A program made the translations under genes and the position numbers. From positions 2,500,183 to 2,564,182 of the forward strand of contig NZ_CP032416.1 in NCBI RefSeq assembly GCF_003600355.1: a stretch of DNA of 64,000 nucleotides, read 5' to 3'. Positions 51,568 through 59,366 of this stretch are shown here, piece after piece. Within the stretch, counting starts at the first letter, position 1. Each line of letters begins with the position of its first letter. The notes beneath the pieces were generated by a model, which was not told the origin of the DNA, did not search any database, and worked only from the letters and a program-made list of their open reading frames with translations. The stretch is from Clostridium fermenticellae. GTDB taxonomy: Bacteria > Bacillota > Clostridia > Clostridiales > Clostridiaceae.

Positions 51568-53637
51568 TTATACCTCTTTTATTACTATCAGTACGGCTCC
51601 ATAACCTTGAATCCTAGTTCTTATATTAAGCACTGTACTTTTCTTTATGCTTCTAAAATGTATTCGTGGAAAAGATGCTTTATGGAGTATTTCCTTTTCT
51701 TCTTTACTTAATCTTTTAGGTTTACCCATATCTATCCAGTAATTATATGATGATCCAACCTTTTCATTTATCTCATAAGTTATTACCCTAACATCAGAAT
51801 GCACACCAACAATGTTGAGCGAAAACTTCTTTTCAGTTATATTTTTACTGCCTCTAAATTTAGAAAAATTTTCAGGAAGATTAAAATTATCTATATCTTC
51901 ATGATAGCTAAAAAGCAAAATTTGATATTCCTTATTACTCTTAGTCACTATATAGTTATCGTTTTTATCAACTAGAGTATCTCCAAGTTTATTCATTAAA
52001 AAATATGCATAATACAATGGTTTTTTTATCTTCTTATCATTTATAAACCCCGGATATCCAAAAAACACCTCATTTGTCAGATTGACCTGATTATCTAAAA
52101 CATCAAATGCTCTTAATACATCCATATTTCTGTTTTTATTTATTGTACTATCAATTGTAAAAGGCAGCATATATGCCGTATCATATATAAAATTTATATT
52201 ATCCTCCAATACGAATTTATCTTTTATAAAATCAAATTTATAATAATCAAGCAAAAATTCACTTATCTCACTTTCATATTCATCATCAACCCTCGACGAA
52301 AATTGAAACTTAAAAGAATCAAAATCTATACCTTCAATTTCATTAAAATAACTTAAAAAAGAGTTCAATACAATTTTAAACTCGTTAGCTGTAAATTCTT
52401 GATCAATTACTATAAGTATATTTAATCCAATACTATCTAGAAATTCAAATACATCGCAAACACGATTCCAATTATAAAATTTTGATTCCTTAAATACCCC
52501 CATATCATGACTAAATACATTTAGTACTCTTGCACATTTAAATCCAATTTCCACCTGTATATTCCTAAGTATGTCTTTGTTGTCTTCAATTAAAAGATCA
52601 AAAGCATCTCCGACATTTATTATTTTTTTGAACCCTTTATAAAATTCTCCAATAGTATTTTCCATATTTAAATATATCTTTGTGATTTTGTCTTCATAAT
52701 TAAATCTGTCGTAATCCTCAAGATAATAACTTATAAATTCAAATGCCTTTGAAAGTTCAATGAATCTTATTTTCTTTTGATCTTCAAAAGTATCCTGATC
52801 AACTTTATACTTTTTTCTAAATTGTGATGGCGATGATTTAAAATGTATCTTAAAATGCTTATTAAAATATCTTGTATGTGAAAAACCAACCTCCTCTGAT
52901 ATTTCAGATATTGTCTTATCTGTATCAAGTAAAAGTTTTATTGCTTCATCTGCTCTCGTTAAATTAAGCAGATCCGTAAAACTGTAACCTGTTGTATCCT
53001 TAATACCATGTGATAAATAATGCGTACTCAAAAATTCTTTTTCAGCTATTTTCTGAAGTGTTATATTATCATTATAGTTATTAAAAATATACTTTATAAT
53101 TCTGTGATATCTCTCAAGTATCTCTTCATTTTCACCAATGTCCTCCATACTATTTGTAAGGTAGTGAAAATTATTTATAAGATGGTATAGTATTTTTACA
53201 AGTATATCTTCAATTTCTTCATCATAATTATCCTGCTTTTGCACAGCTTCACATATTATCATAGAAAGAAGTATTCTGAGCTCATCATATTCTTCTCCAA
53301 CTTGGCCATTGTCATCAGTCATATTAGTATAGAAAAACATATTTTGAATATCACTATAGTACTTTTCAAAAAAATTAGGATCTATGTGAAATATAAGTAA
53401 CAAATTATCTTTTTCTCTTGCAAATACACTGTGTGCTTCATCTATATTTACTATTTCTATATCACGTTCAACAAGTTCATACTTATCCGAATCTATTGTT
53501 ATATAAAAATTTCCCTTGAGTACATATAGTATTTCTATAGAATTGTGCCAATGAATTGGATACTCGGTTACATTTACACATGATATTAAAACTGGTATAT
53601 CCTGTGGATAACTTATATATTCTCTTCTCATATACAA
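51568..53637 (-). CDS. AraC-family regulator with C-terminal GH39-like domain
   Basis: 689 residues. N-terminal cupin sensor (15-110, HWHNSIEILYVLKGNF), AraC double helix-turn-helix (185-285, TISEISEEVGFSHTRYFNKH), then a 390-residue domain. This last domain resembles glycoside hydrolase family 39 barrels (IINVGDAFDLL, EIGFKCARVL, DVFEFLDSIGLNILIVI). The catalytic Asn-Glu-Pro motif expected on barrel strand 4 is not visible, so it is probably a sugar-sensing rather than enzymatic barrel. No sugar operon is adjacent; the genes it controls are unknown. Confidence 0.85.
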   Translation of the reverse strand: MYMRREYISYPQDIPVLISCVNVTEYPIHWHNSIEILYVLKGNFYITIDSDKYELVERDIEIVNIDEAHSVFAREKDNLLLIFHIDPNFFEKYYSDIQNMFFYTNMTDDNGQVGEEYDELRILLSMIICEAVQKQDNYDEEIEDILVKILYHLINNFHYLTNSMEDIGENEEILERYHRIIKYIFNNYNDNITLQKIAEKEFLSTHYLSHGIKDTTGYSFTDLLNLTRADEAIKLLLDTDKTISEISEEVGFSHTRYFNKHFKIHFKSSPSQFRKKYKVDQDTFEDQKKIRFIELSKAFEFISYYLEDYDRFNYEDKITKIYLNMENTIGEFYKGFKKIINVGDAFDLLIEDNKDILRNIQVEIGFKCARVLNVFSHDMGVFKESKFYNWNRVCDVFEFLDSIGLNILIVIDQEFTANEFKIVLNSFLSYFNEIEGIDFDSFKFQFSSRVDDEYESEISEFLLDYYKFDFIKDKFVLEDNINFIYDTAYMLPFTIDSTINKNRNMDVLRAFDVLDNQVNLTNEVFFGYPGFINDKKIKKPLYYAYFLMNKLGDTLVDKNDNYIVTKSNKEYQILLFSYHEDIDNFNLPENFSKFRGSKNITEKKFSLNIVGVHSDVRVITYEINEKVGSSYNYWIDMGKPKRLSKEEKEILHKASFPRIHFRSIKKSTVLNIRTRIQGYGAVLIVIKEV

Positions 53638-53694
53638 ATAATTCTCCTCAATCTAGTTTGTAAATATTATACCATAAATTTAACTACAAACTTT

Positions 53695-53953
53695 TAGGGT
53701 TTATAAACGAAATCTTAACTTATGCTCCGGCCGGGGTTTCTAAAATTTAGGAACATTAAAAAATTTTGTAGTAAGTCTTAGCGAAGCGTTCTTAAAAATC
53801 TTAGTGGATTATATATGTCTGAGCAAAGCGAGTTTATATAATCCGCCTAGATTTTTATGAATGCAAGCTTAGACTTACTAGAAATTTTTTACGTGACGTA
53901 TTTTGGAAATCCCGGCCGGAGCATAAATTAAGCTTGGAATTACAAACCCTATA
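53695..53953. repeat. Palindromic element family A, copy A-7
   Basis: About 260 bases, sub-type with CTCCGGCCGGGGTTTC and GGAAATCCCGGCCGGAGC arms, core ATGTCTGAGCAAAGCGAG. Left end TTAGGGTTTATAAACG, right end ATTACAAACCCTATA. It occupies the region between the divergent AraC-family and PhzF genes, and so lies in both upstream regions. Confidence 0.85.
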
Positions 53954-54045
53954 GCATTGAACTCATATAATTCAAATGCTATAATTTTCTTAATATATAT
54001 TGTAGGTAAAAAATAGAATTTATATTGATTAAGGGGGAGATTAAA

Positions 54046-54819
54046 ATGAGGCAGTATGTAGTAGATGCTTTTTCGGATAAAGTGTTTGAAGGAAATCCTG
54101 CAGCAGTGTGTGTTATGGATAAATGGCTTCCTGATGAAATTATGATGAAGATAACAATAGAGAACTGTCTATCGGAAACAGCTTTTGCTGTAAAAGAAGG
54201 ATCAGCTTATAAATTAAGATGGTTCACTCCTGGTGGCGAAATTGATTTATGCGGACATGCCACTCTAGCAACAGCATACGTTATAACTAAATTCATTGAA
54301 TCTCACACAACTGAAGTTCATTTTAAGACACTTAGTGGACTTTTAGCAGTTGTAAAAAAAGGTGATCTTCTTGAAATGGACTTTCCAGCATATGATTTAA
54401 AAAAAGTAGATATAACAAATACAATCGTTGAAGCCATAGGAGTCAGACCTCTAGAAGTTTATATAGGAAGAGATTTGCTCTGCATTCTTAAATCCGAAGA
54501 AGAAGTTAGAAATTTAAATCCAAATCAAGAAAAGATCAATTCATTAGATGGATTGCTTTTACATGTTACAGCCAGAGGTAAGGAATTTGATTGTGTATCC
54601 AGATCATTTGCACCAAAATGTAATGTACCAGAAGATCCAGTATGTGGTTCAGGTCACTGTCACATTATTCCATTTTGGGCTAAAAGATTGAAGAAGAATA
54701 AATTAGTTGCCTATCAATCATCTCCAAGAGGTGGAATATTATATTGTAATTATCAAGGAGAAAGAGTAAAAATAAGTGGAAAAGCAGCACTATACTCCAC
54801 TGCAAACATTAATTTTTAA
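54046..54819 (+). CDS. PhzF-family isomerase
   Basis: 257 residues from ATG 54046 (AAGGGGGAGA upstream). Motifs FEGNPAAVC, NCLSETAFAV (catalytic Glu), PGGEIDLCGHATLATAYV and DPVCGSGHCHIIPFW are diagnostic of the PhzF/diaminopimelate-epimerase-like fold. Outside phenazine producers the substrates are unknown, so this name describes a family. It is followed 40 bases later by a flavoprotein gene and both are probably cotranscribed. Confidence 0.92.
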   Translation: MRQYVVDAFSDKVFEGNPAAVCVMDKWLPDEIMMKITIENCLSETAFAVKEGSAYKLRWFTPGGEIDLCGHATLATAYVITKFIESHTTEVHFKTLSGLLAVVKKGDLLEMDFPAYDLKKVDITNTIVEAIGVRPLEVYIGRDLLCILKSEEEVRNLNPNQEKINSLDGLLLHVTARGKEFDCVSRSFAPKCNVPEDPVCGSGHCHIIPFWAKRLKKNKLVAYQSSPRGGILYCNYQGERVKISGKAALYSTANINF

Positions 54820-54859
54820 TGTATATTTTACATGAATGTTTATAAACAGGAGGCATAAA

Positions 54860-55435
54860 ATGAAATATTGTATTCTTATGGGAAGCCCACGTAAAAGTGG
54901 AAATACATCTAAATTATTAAAACCATTTACTGAAGAACTTGAACTTCATAAAATTAAATATGATTTAATTTGGCTTTATGATAAACATATTGAGCCTTGT
55001 ATTGCCTGCCGGAACTGCCAAAAAGACTGGACAATTTTTGGATGCAGATATTCAGATGATATGCAGGAAATTTTTGATAAAATATGTGATTGTGATGTCA
55101 TTATTTTAGCTACACCCATTTACTCCTGGTACTGTACACCACCTATGAAATCAATGTTAGACCGTTTAGTATATGGAATGAACAAGTATTATGGTGATGA
55201 GAAAGGTCCTTCTCTCTGGAAAGGCAAAAAGTTAGCTATTATAACAACCTGTGGATACAGGCCAGAAAAAGGAGCCGATTTATTTGAAGAAGGCATCAAA
55301 AGATACTGTAAGCACTCTCAATTAAAATATATTGGAATGCTTGCTGAAAGAGATCCTGGCTATAAATCTACATTCATAACAGATGATAAAATTGAACACT
55401 CTAAATTATTTGCTCAACAGCTAATTAGTTTATAA
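54860..55435 (+). CDS. Iron-sulfur flavoprotein-like NAD(P)H-FMN reductase
   Basis: 191 residues from ATG 54860 behind ACAGGAGGC. FMN-binding GSPRKSGNTSKLL, then a Cys cluster CIACRNCQKDWTIFGC (spacing 2, 2, 8) that fits the iron-sulfur flavoproteins of anaerobes, and ILATPIYSWYCTPPMKSMLD for the flavin ring. Likely handles electrons between ferredoxin and a small substrate. It ends at 55435, two bases before cassette 2. Confidence 0.9.
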   Translation: MKYCILMGSPRKSGNTSKLLKPFTEELELHKIKYDLIWLYDKHIEPCIACRNCQKDWTIFGCRYSDDMQEIFDKICDCDVIILATPIYSWYCTPPMKSMLDRLVYGMNKYYGDEKGPSLWKGKKLAIITTCGYRPEKGADLFEEGIKRYCKHSQLKYIGMLAERDPGYKSTFITDDKIEHSKLFAQQLISL

Positions 55436-55437
55436 TA

Positions 55438-55740
55438 TGCATATATTGCGTATTAAGCATTGATCATAGATATATGGTTATAAGGACAAACTCAACTCAC
55501 ACCGCAGAGGTATACTCACAAACTTCGGCACCCTAAAAAAGTTTTAACATCTCTAAGCTTGTCTTTTAAAAATTTAAGCAGATTATATAAACTCGCTTTG
55601 CTCAAACATATATAATCTACTAAAATTTTTCTAAAAGACTTCGCCAAGAGATGTAAAAAACTTTTTAGATGTGCCTTCAGTTTCCAAGTATACCCCTGCG
55701 GTGTGAGTTAAGTTTGTCCTTATAAATTATAAATCAAATG
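55438..55740. repeat. Palindromic element family B, copy B-3 (left boundary of cassette 2)
   Basis: Outer 25-base end at 55438-55462 identical to that of B-1. The 245-base palindrome at 55480-55724 is a close copy of B-1 (core ACTCGCTTTGCTCAAACAT), followed by a diverged inward flank. It begins two bases after the stop codon of the flavoprotein gene. Confidence 0.87.
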
Positions 55741-55771
55741 CTCAATAAAATAATTTCGCCTTTAAGGGTTT

Positions 55772-55785
55772 ATGGCGATAGCCAT
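55772..55785. repeat. Small hairpin D4
   Basis: ATGGC-GATA-GCCAT in the context CGCCTTTAAGGGTTT ... ATTGATTTA, nearly identical to D2 at 32671-32684. Both sit about 50-100 bases inside the B element that opens each cassette. Confidence 0.65.
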
Positions 55786-55912
55786 ATTGATTTAAAAGTC
55801 CTCTACTCCATTTAAATATAAATCATATATAATCTCACTCATTTTCTTGCAATAGTATTTGTCAACTTATATTATAATCTCCATGATTGTATTCTCTTTA
55901 TAAAGGTTTTAC

Positions 55913-55923
55913 GGACGTAGTCC
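55913..55923. repeat. Small hairpin D5
   Basis: GGAC-GTA-GTCC, preceded by CTTTATAAAGGTTTTAC and followed by TTGTATATA. It shares the left flank of D2 and D4 but has a different, still perfectly paired stem. Confidence 0.6.
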
Positions 55924-55939
55924 TTGTATATATAACATT

Positions 55940-56244
55940 AATCCCGGAGGGATATTTCAAAATTACAGAAGTTATAATAAATAACGAAATTTTTCCCGGT
56001 AAAAGATTAAATATATCTAAAATTAAAATAACCTGCCCTTCACAAGAATAACAGAGCACCCTAACGGGTTTGAAGGCTTACAGTCTTCCTTCTTTAAGTT
56101 ATAGTAATGACTGTACTAATTTAATTATTAGGATATTAACTTCCCGGGTATATAGTAAAACTCACATTTAAATTTAAATCTGTTATGAAAATAGATATGC
56201 TATTTTTTGTAACTCCCATAAGTTTAAAATATCCCTCCGGGATT
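55940..56244. repeat. Element C, copy 2, between 18-base inverted repeats
   Basis: AATCCCGGAGGGATATTT at 55940-55957 recurs as its exact reverse complement at 56227-56244. Between them lies the second copy of element C (56018-56178), inverted relative to copy 1. Each 18-mer is itself a hairpin (ATCCC/GGGAT), but the loop and flank show that the two are in opposite orientation. No reading frame here looks real. Confidence 0.65.
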
Positions 56245-56512
56245 ATATTATTCGGGGGATTACCATTCATAAAATTCCAAATCAATTAAAAATATAGAAT
56301 ATCGCATTAAACAATTTATTGCAAACATAAGTAAAATTTTTACGTAGTGGAGTACTGTAAAACTGAAGACACATTTAAAACTTTTTCTATAAATTTTGAC
56401 GAAGTGCTGTGAAAAACCTTAAAGTCCCGGATATCATTTAAAATATGATCTTATTCAGATTTTTTAATTACTTCAATATATGTTTAAAATTGTAATTATA
56501 GTATAAATTACA

Positions 56513-56527
56513 AGGGCTAATCGCCCT
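56513..56527. repeat. Small hairpin D6
   Basis: On the minus strand AGGGC-GATTA-GCCCT, preceded by CTTCAAGGGTTCT and followed by TGTAATTTA. Same pattern as D2, with yet another paired stem. Confidence 0.6.
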
Positions 56528-56574
56528 AGAACCCTTGAAGGTGATATTTCGCTTATTAAGCATATAACCTGGTT

Positions 56575-56861
56575 TAAATATTAGCTTATAAGGACAAACT
56601 TAACTCACACCGCAGGGGTATACCTGGAAACTGAAGGCACATCTAAAAAGTTTTTTACATCTCCTGGCGAAGTCTTTTAGAAAAATTTTAGTAGATTATA
56701 TATGTTTGAGCAAAGCGAGTTTATATAATCTGCTTAAATTTTTAAAAGGAGAGCCTAGAGATGTTAAAACTTTTTTAGGGTGCCGAAGTTTGTGAGTATA
56801 CCTCTGCGGTGTGAGTTAAGTTTGTCCTTATAGCAACAATGCTTAATACGCAATATATGCA
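56575..56861. repeat. Palindromic element family B, copy B-4 (right boundary of cassette 2)
   Basis: 244-base palindrome at 56588-56831 (ATAAGGACAAACTTAACTCA ... GTTTGTCCTTAT) followed by the outward 25-base end at 56837-56861, identical in reverse complement to B-1 and B-3. The inward flank contains a shorter TTATTAAGCAT relic of the same end. It lies 34 bases from the stop of the sigma-54 activator gene. Confidence 0.87.
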
Positions 56862-56894
56862 TAGTTTATCTTTATATCCATTGACAGGCATACT

Positions 56895-58304
56895 TCAACA
56901 TTGGCCTTTTTTTCTTTTCATATAGTAGGCAACTTTATAATATTCAATATTGTACCCCTTTTCTTCAAGACATTTTGAAATCTTTCTAGGACCTAAACCC
57001 TGGCAGCTAAGTTCATCAATTATACTGCCAATATAACTATTAATTGTGTTATTTTCAATGCTATCTTGTTTATTAAGATTGTTATCATCAAAAAGCTCAA
57101 AGGGTAAATGTTCTAATTCCACTTTAGTTACTATTTCTTTACCATCGTGAATTTCTGAAATAAGAGGAGACGCTGCATCAATACTTAAGTTTATAACATC
57201 TCTCATTTGTCTTATGTTTCGAGGATAATGTGCTTTGAGTAGTATATCCCGGCATGAAGGATTTAAAACAACTTTATATTTAATATTATTATGAAGCATT
57301 ACAGCATCTTCGTATTTTTTTACAAAGTGATTAAGTAAATCTATTTTCTCATCCAGGCTTCGATCTGCGAGTGAAGGTAAAATCAGCTCATATTGTGCAA
57401 GTCTTTGGTATAATTCTGGTAATAGTTCATCTTTAAGGTTTTTGGTTGATGCAGCAATAATAATTACATCAACATTAATTTCTTTCGATCCACCGATTCG
57501 TCTTATTTTACCAGATTCTATAGCTTTTAATAGAATGTTTTGATACTGCTCTAATGCATGAGCTTCATCTAAAAATAATATACCTCCATTGGCTTGCTCA
57601 AAAAGTCCTCTTTTCTGCTTAGATCCAGTATAAGCACCCTGCTCGGATCCAAAAATTTCAACTGCTGCTATATCTGAATTTGTATATTGAGCGCAATTAA
57701 TTTCTACAAATGGAGCATTTTTATCTAGGACTCCTAATTTGACAGCATAGCTGTAAATCATTTTTGCCAGCATGGTTTTTCCTGTTCCGGACTCACCAAT
57801 TATAATAGAATGTCTTGGACCTGCAAGTGATCCAACTGTTCTCTTGGCAGATCTCAGTACCTTTTCCAAAGAACCATCCTTACCAATAATGGACATAGGA
57901 TCTGATTCAATTGAATTTAGCTCAAGTTGTAATTCTAATGATTTTATTTTTTTATTAAGAGCATCAATATCATTAACACTTTTAAAAATTGAATAAGCAC
58001 CAGCAAATTCACCTTTAATGAATATGGGAAAAGAATTAACCATATATTTTCTATCGCCAACTTGATGAATTTTTTTATCATGAATTGAATGTTTATGTTT
58101 TAGTACAGGAAGCAATACAGCTTTAGGATAAAAGTCAGTTATCATTCTACCAATCATGGACTCTGGCTGTGTATTAACATAAGAAGCAGATATATTATTA
58201 GAAAAAATAAGCTGTCCATTAGTATTCACAATGTTAACTCCATCATTACAGTTGTCTAATATATCTTTTATAACATCATTAGTCAATAAATCTTTAAATT
58301 CCAT
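56895..58304 (-). CDS. Sigma-54-dependent transcriptional activator with PAS sensor
   Basis: 469 residues. PAS domain (about 10-120, NCNDGVNIVNTNGQLIFSNN), AAA domain (140-370) with Walker A GESGTGKTMLAKM, loop 1 GAYTGS, Walker B GGILFLDEAH and arginine fingers near NIRQMRDVI. A short C-terminal DNA-binding region ends in YNIEYYKVAYYMKRKKGQC. The sigma-54 contact loop is GAYTGS rather than GAFTGA. It faces the por genes and very likely activates their -24/-12 promoter. GGTGGCG precedes ATG. Confidence 0.92.
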   Translation of the reverse strand: MEFKDLLTNDVIKDILDNCNDGVNIVNTNGQLIFSNNISASYVNTQPESMIGRMITDFYPKAVLLPVLKHKHSIHDKKIHQVGDRKYMVNSFPIFIKGEFAGAYSIFKSVNDIDALNKKIKSLELQLELNSIESDPMSIIGKDGSLEKVLRSAKRTVGSLAGPRHSIIIGESGTGKTMLAKMIYSYAVKLGVLDKNAPFVEINCAQYTNSDIAAVEIFGSEQGAYTGSKQKRGLFEQANGGILFLDEAHALEQYQNILLKAIESGKIRRIGGSKEINVDVIIIAASTKNLKDELLPELYQRLAQYELILPSLADRSLDEKIDLLNHFVKKYEDAVMLHNNIKYKVVLNPSCRDILLKAHYPRNIRQMRDVINLSIDAASPLISEIHDGKEIVTKVELEHLPFELFDDNNLNKQDSIENNTINSYIGSIIDELSCQGLGPRKISKCLEEKGYNIEYYKVAYYMKRKKGQC

Positions 58305-58335
58305 TGCGCCACCACTTTTACAACATTATTTTTAA

Positions 58336-58367
58336 TTATAACAATGATTATAACATTTTTTATAACA
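58336..58367. promoter_or_regulatory. Three direct repeats, candidate activator-binding site
   Basis: TTATAACA occurs at 58336, 58348 and 58360, exactly 12 bases apart, about 55-85 bases upstream of the sigma-54 promoter at 58419. Position and regular spacing fit an upstream activating sequence for the neighbouring enhancer-binding protein, with sites a little more than one helical turn apart. Confidence 0.6.
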
Positions 58368-58418
58368 AATTTACATGAAAAACAATAAAATATTAGAAAA
58401 AACGAAGGATTTATCCTT

Positions 58419-58434
58419 TGGCATGGCAATTGCT
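58419..58434 (+). promoter_or_regulatory. Sigma-54 (-24/-12) promoter of the por operon
   Basis: TGGCATGGCAATTGCT fits the consensus TGGCAY-N5-TTGCW at every defined position, with the GG and GC doublets separated by ten bases. Transcription should start near 58446, 25 bases before the first start codon at 58471. Confidence 0.9.
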
Positions 58435-58470
58435 ATAATATTTAGTAAAATGATAAAAGGAGGATTTAAA

Positions 58471-59049
58471 ATGTCTAAATTAATTGAAATTCGCTGGCAT
58501 GGCCGTGGTGGGCAAGGAGCTAAGACTGCATCATTGCTGCTGGCAGATGCTGCATTTAATACAGGCTGCTACGTTCAGGGATTTCCTGAATATGGTCCTG
58601 AAAGAATGGGTGCACCAATTACTGCTTATAACAGAATAAGTACTGAAAAATTAACAGTGCACTCTAATATCTATGAACCAGATTATGTAGTTGTAGTTGA
58701 TGAATCACTGTTAGAATCTGTTGATGTTACAGCAGGACTTAAAGAAAACGGTGCAATTGTTATTAATACAAAGAAATCACCGGAAGAGATAAAAAAGCAC
58801 TTAAGAGGTTATAAAGGAAAGGTTTGCACAATAGCTGCAGGAAAGATTTCTGAAGAAGCCTTAGGGAAAAACTTTCCTAACACACCAATGCTGGGTGCAG
58901 TTGTAAAAGTAAGTGGAATTATGGATGAAGAAGCTTTTATTAAAGATATGGAAGCATCCTTTGCCCATAAGTTTGCGACGAAACCAGAAGTCCTCAATGG
59001 AAATATGGAGGCATTAAAAAGATCTATGAAGGAGGTGAAAGGAATATGA
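58471..59049 (+). CDS. porG: 2-oxoacid:ferredoxin oxidoreductase, gamma subunit
   Basis: 192 residues from ATG 58471 (AAAAGGAGGA upstream). The frame is open to 58375, but that would span the sigma-54 promoter. RWHGRGGQGAKTASLLLADA near the start is the gamma-subunit signature; FPEYGPERMGAPI follows. Part of a four-subunit pyruvate or 2-ketoacid oxidoreductase that makes acyl-CoA, CO2 and reduced ferredoxin. The stop overlaps the next start by four bases. Confidence 0.93.
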   Translation: MSKLIEIRWHGRGGQGAKTASLLLADAAFNTGCYVQGFPEYGPERMGAPITAYNRISTEKLTVHSNIYEPDYVVVVDESLLESVDVTAGLKENGAIVINTKKSPEEIKKHLRGYKGKVCTIAAGKISEEALGKNFPNTPMLGAVVKVSGIMDEEAFIKDMEASFAHKFATKPEVLNGNMEALKRSMKEVKGI

Positions 59050-59354
59050 GAACAAAAGAAGGCAAAATAATTGATGAGAACATTACGTGGAAGGACATAA
59101 CTCCAGGTGGTGTAATATATGAAAGTGGAAGTGCACAGCATTTTAATACTGGTGATTGGAGAACAATGAAACCTGTTTTTAAAGCTGAAAATTGTAAACA
59201 ATGTTTGCTCTGTGTTCCAGTATGTCCTGACGCTTCAATTCCAGTTAAAGATGGTAAACGCGCAGAATTTGATTTTGAGCATTGTAAAGGCTGTGGTATT
59301 TGCGTAAAAGCATGTCCTTTTGATGCAATTGACTTTGTTAAAGATGAAAAGTAG
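59046..59354 (+). CDS. porD: 2-oxoacid:ferredoxin oxidoreductase, delta (ferredoxin-like) subunit
   Basis: 102 residues carrying two 4Fe-4S motifs, CKQCLLCVPVCP and CKGCGICVKACP, after a 50-residue leader typical of delta subunits (TWKDITPGGVIYESGSAQHF). Passes electrons from the thiamine-diphosphate centre to ferredoxin. Starts inside the end of the gamma gene (ATGA overlap), so it is translationally coupled; GAGGTGAAAGG precedes it. Confidence 0.93.
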   Translation: MRTKEGKIIDENITWKDITPGGVIYESGSAQHFNTGDWRTMKPVFKAENCKQCLLCVPVCPDASIPVKDGKRAEFDFEHCKGCGICVKACPFDAIDFVKDEK

Positions 59355-59366
59355 AGGAGTGATATA

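Noticed and set aside
14994-56861. Regularly repeated sequences as a CRISPR array
   Set aside because: Repeats are long palindromes scattered over tens of kilobases, not short direct repeats with spacers; no cas genes are present.
58375-58470. Upstream in-frame start for the por gamma subunit
   Set aside because: These codons would cover the perfect sigma-54 promoter and have no ribosome site, whereas ATG 58471 has a strong one and gives the family's normal N-terminus.
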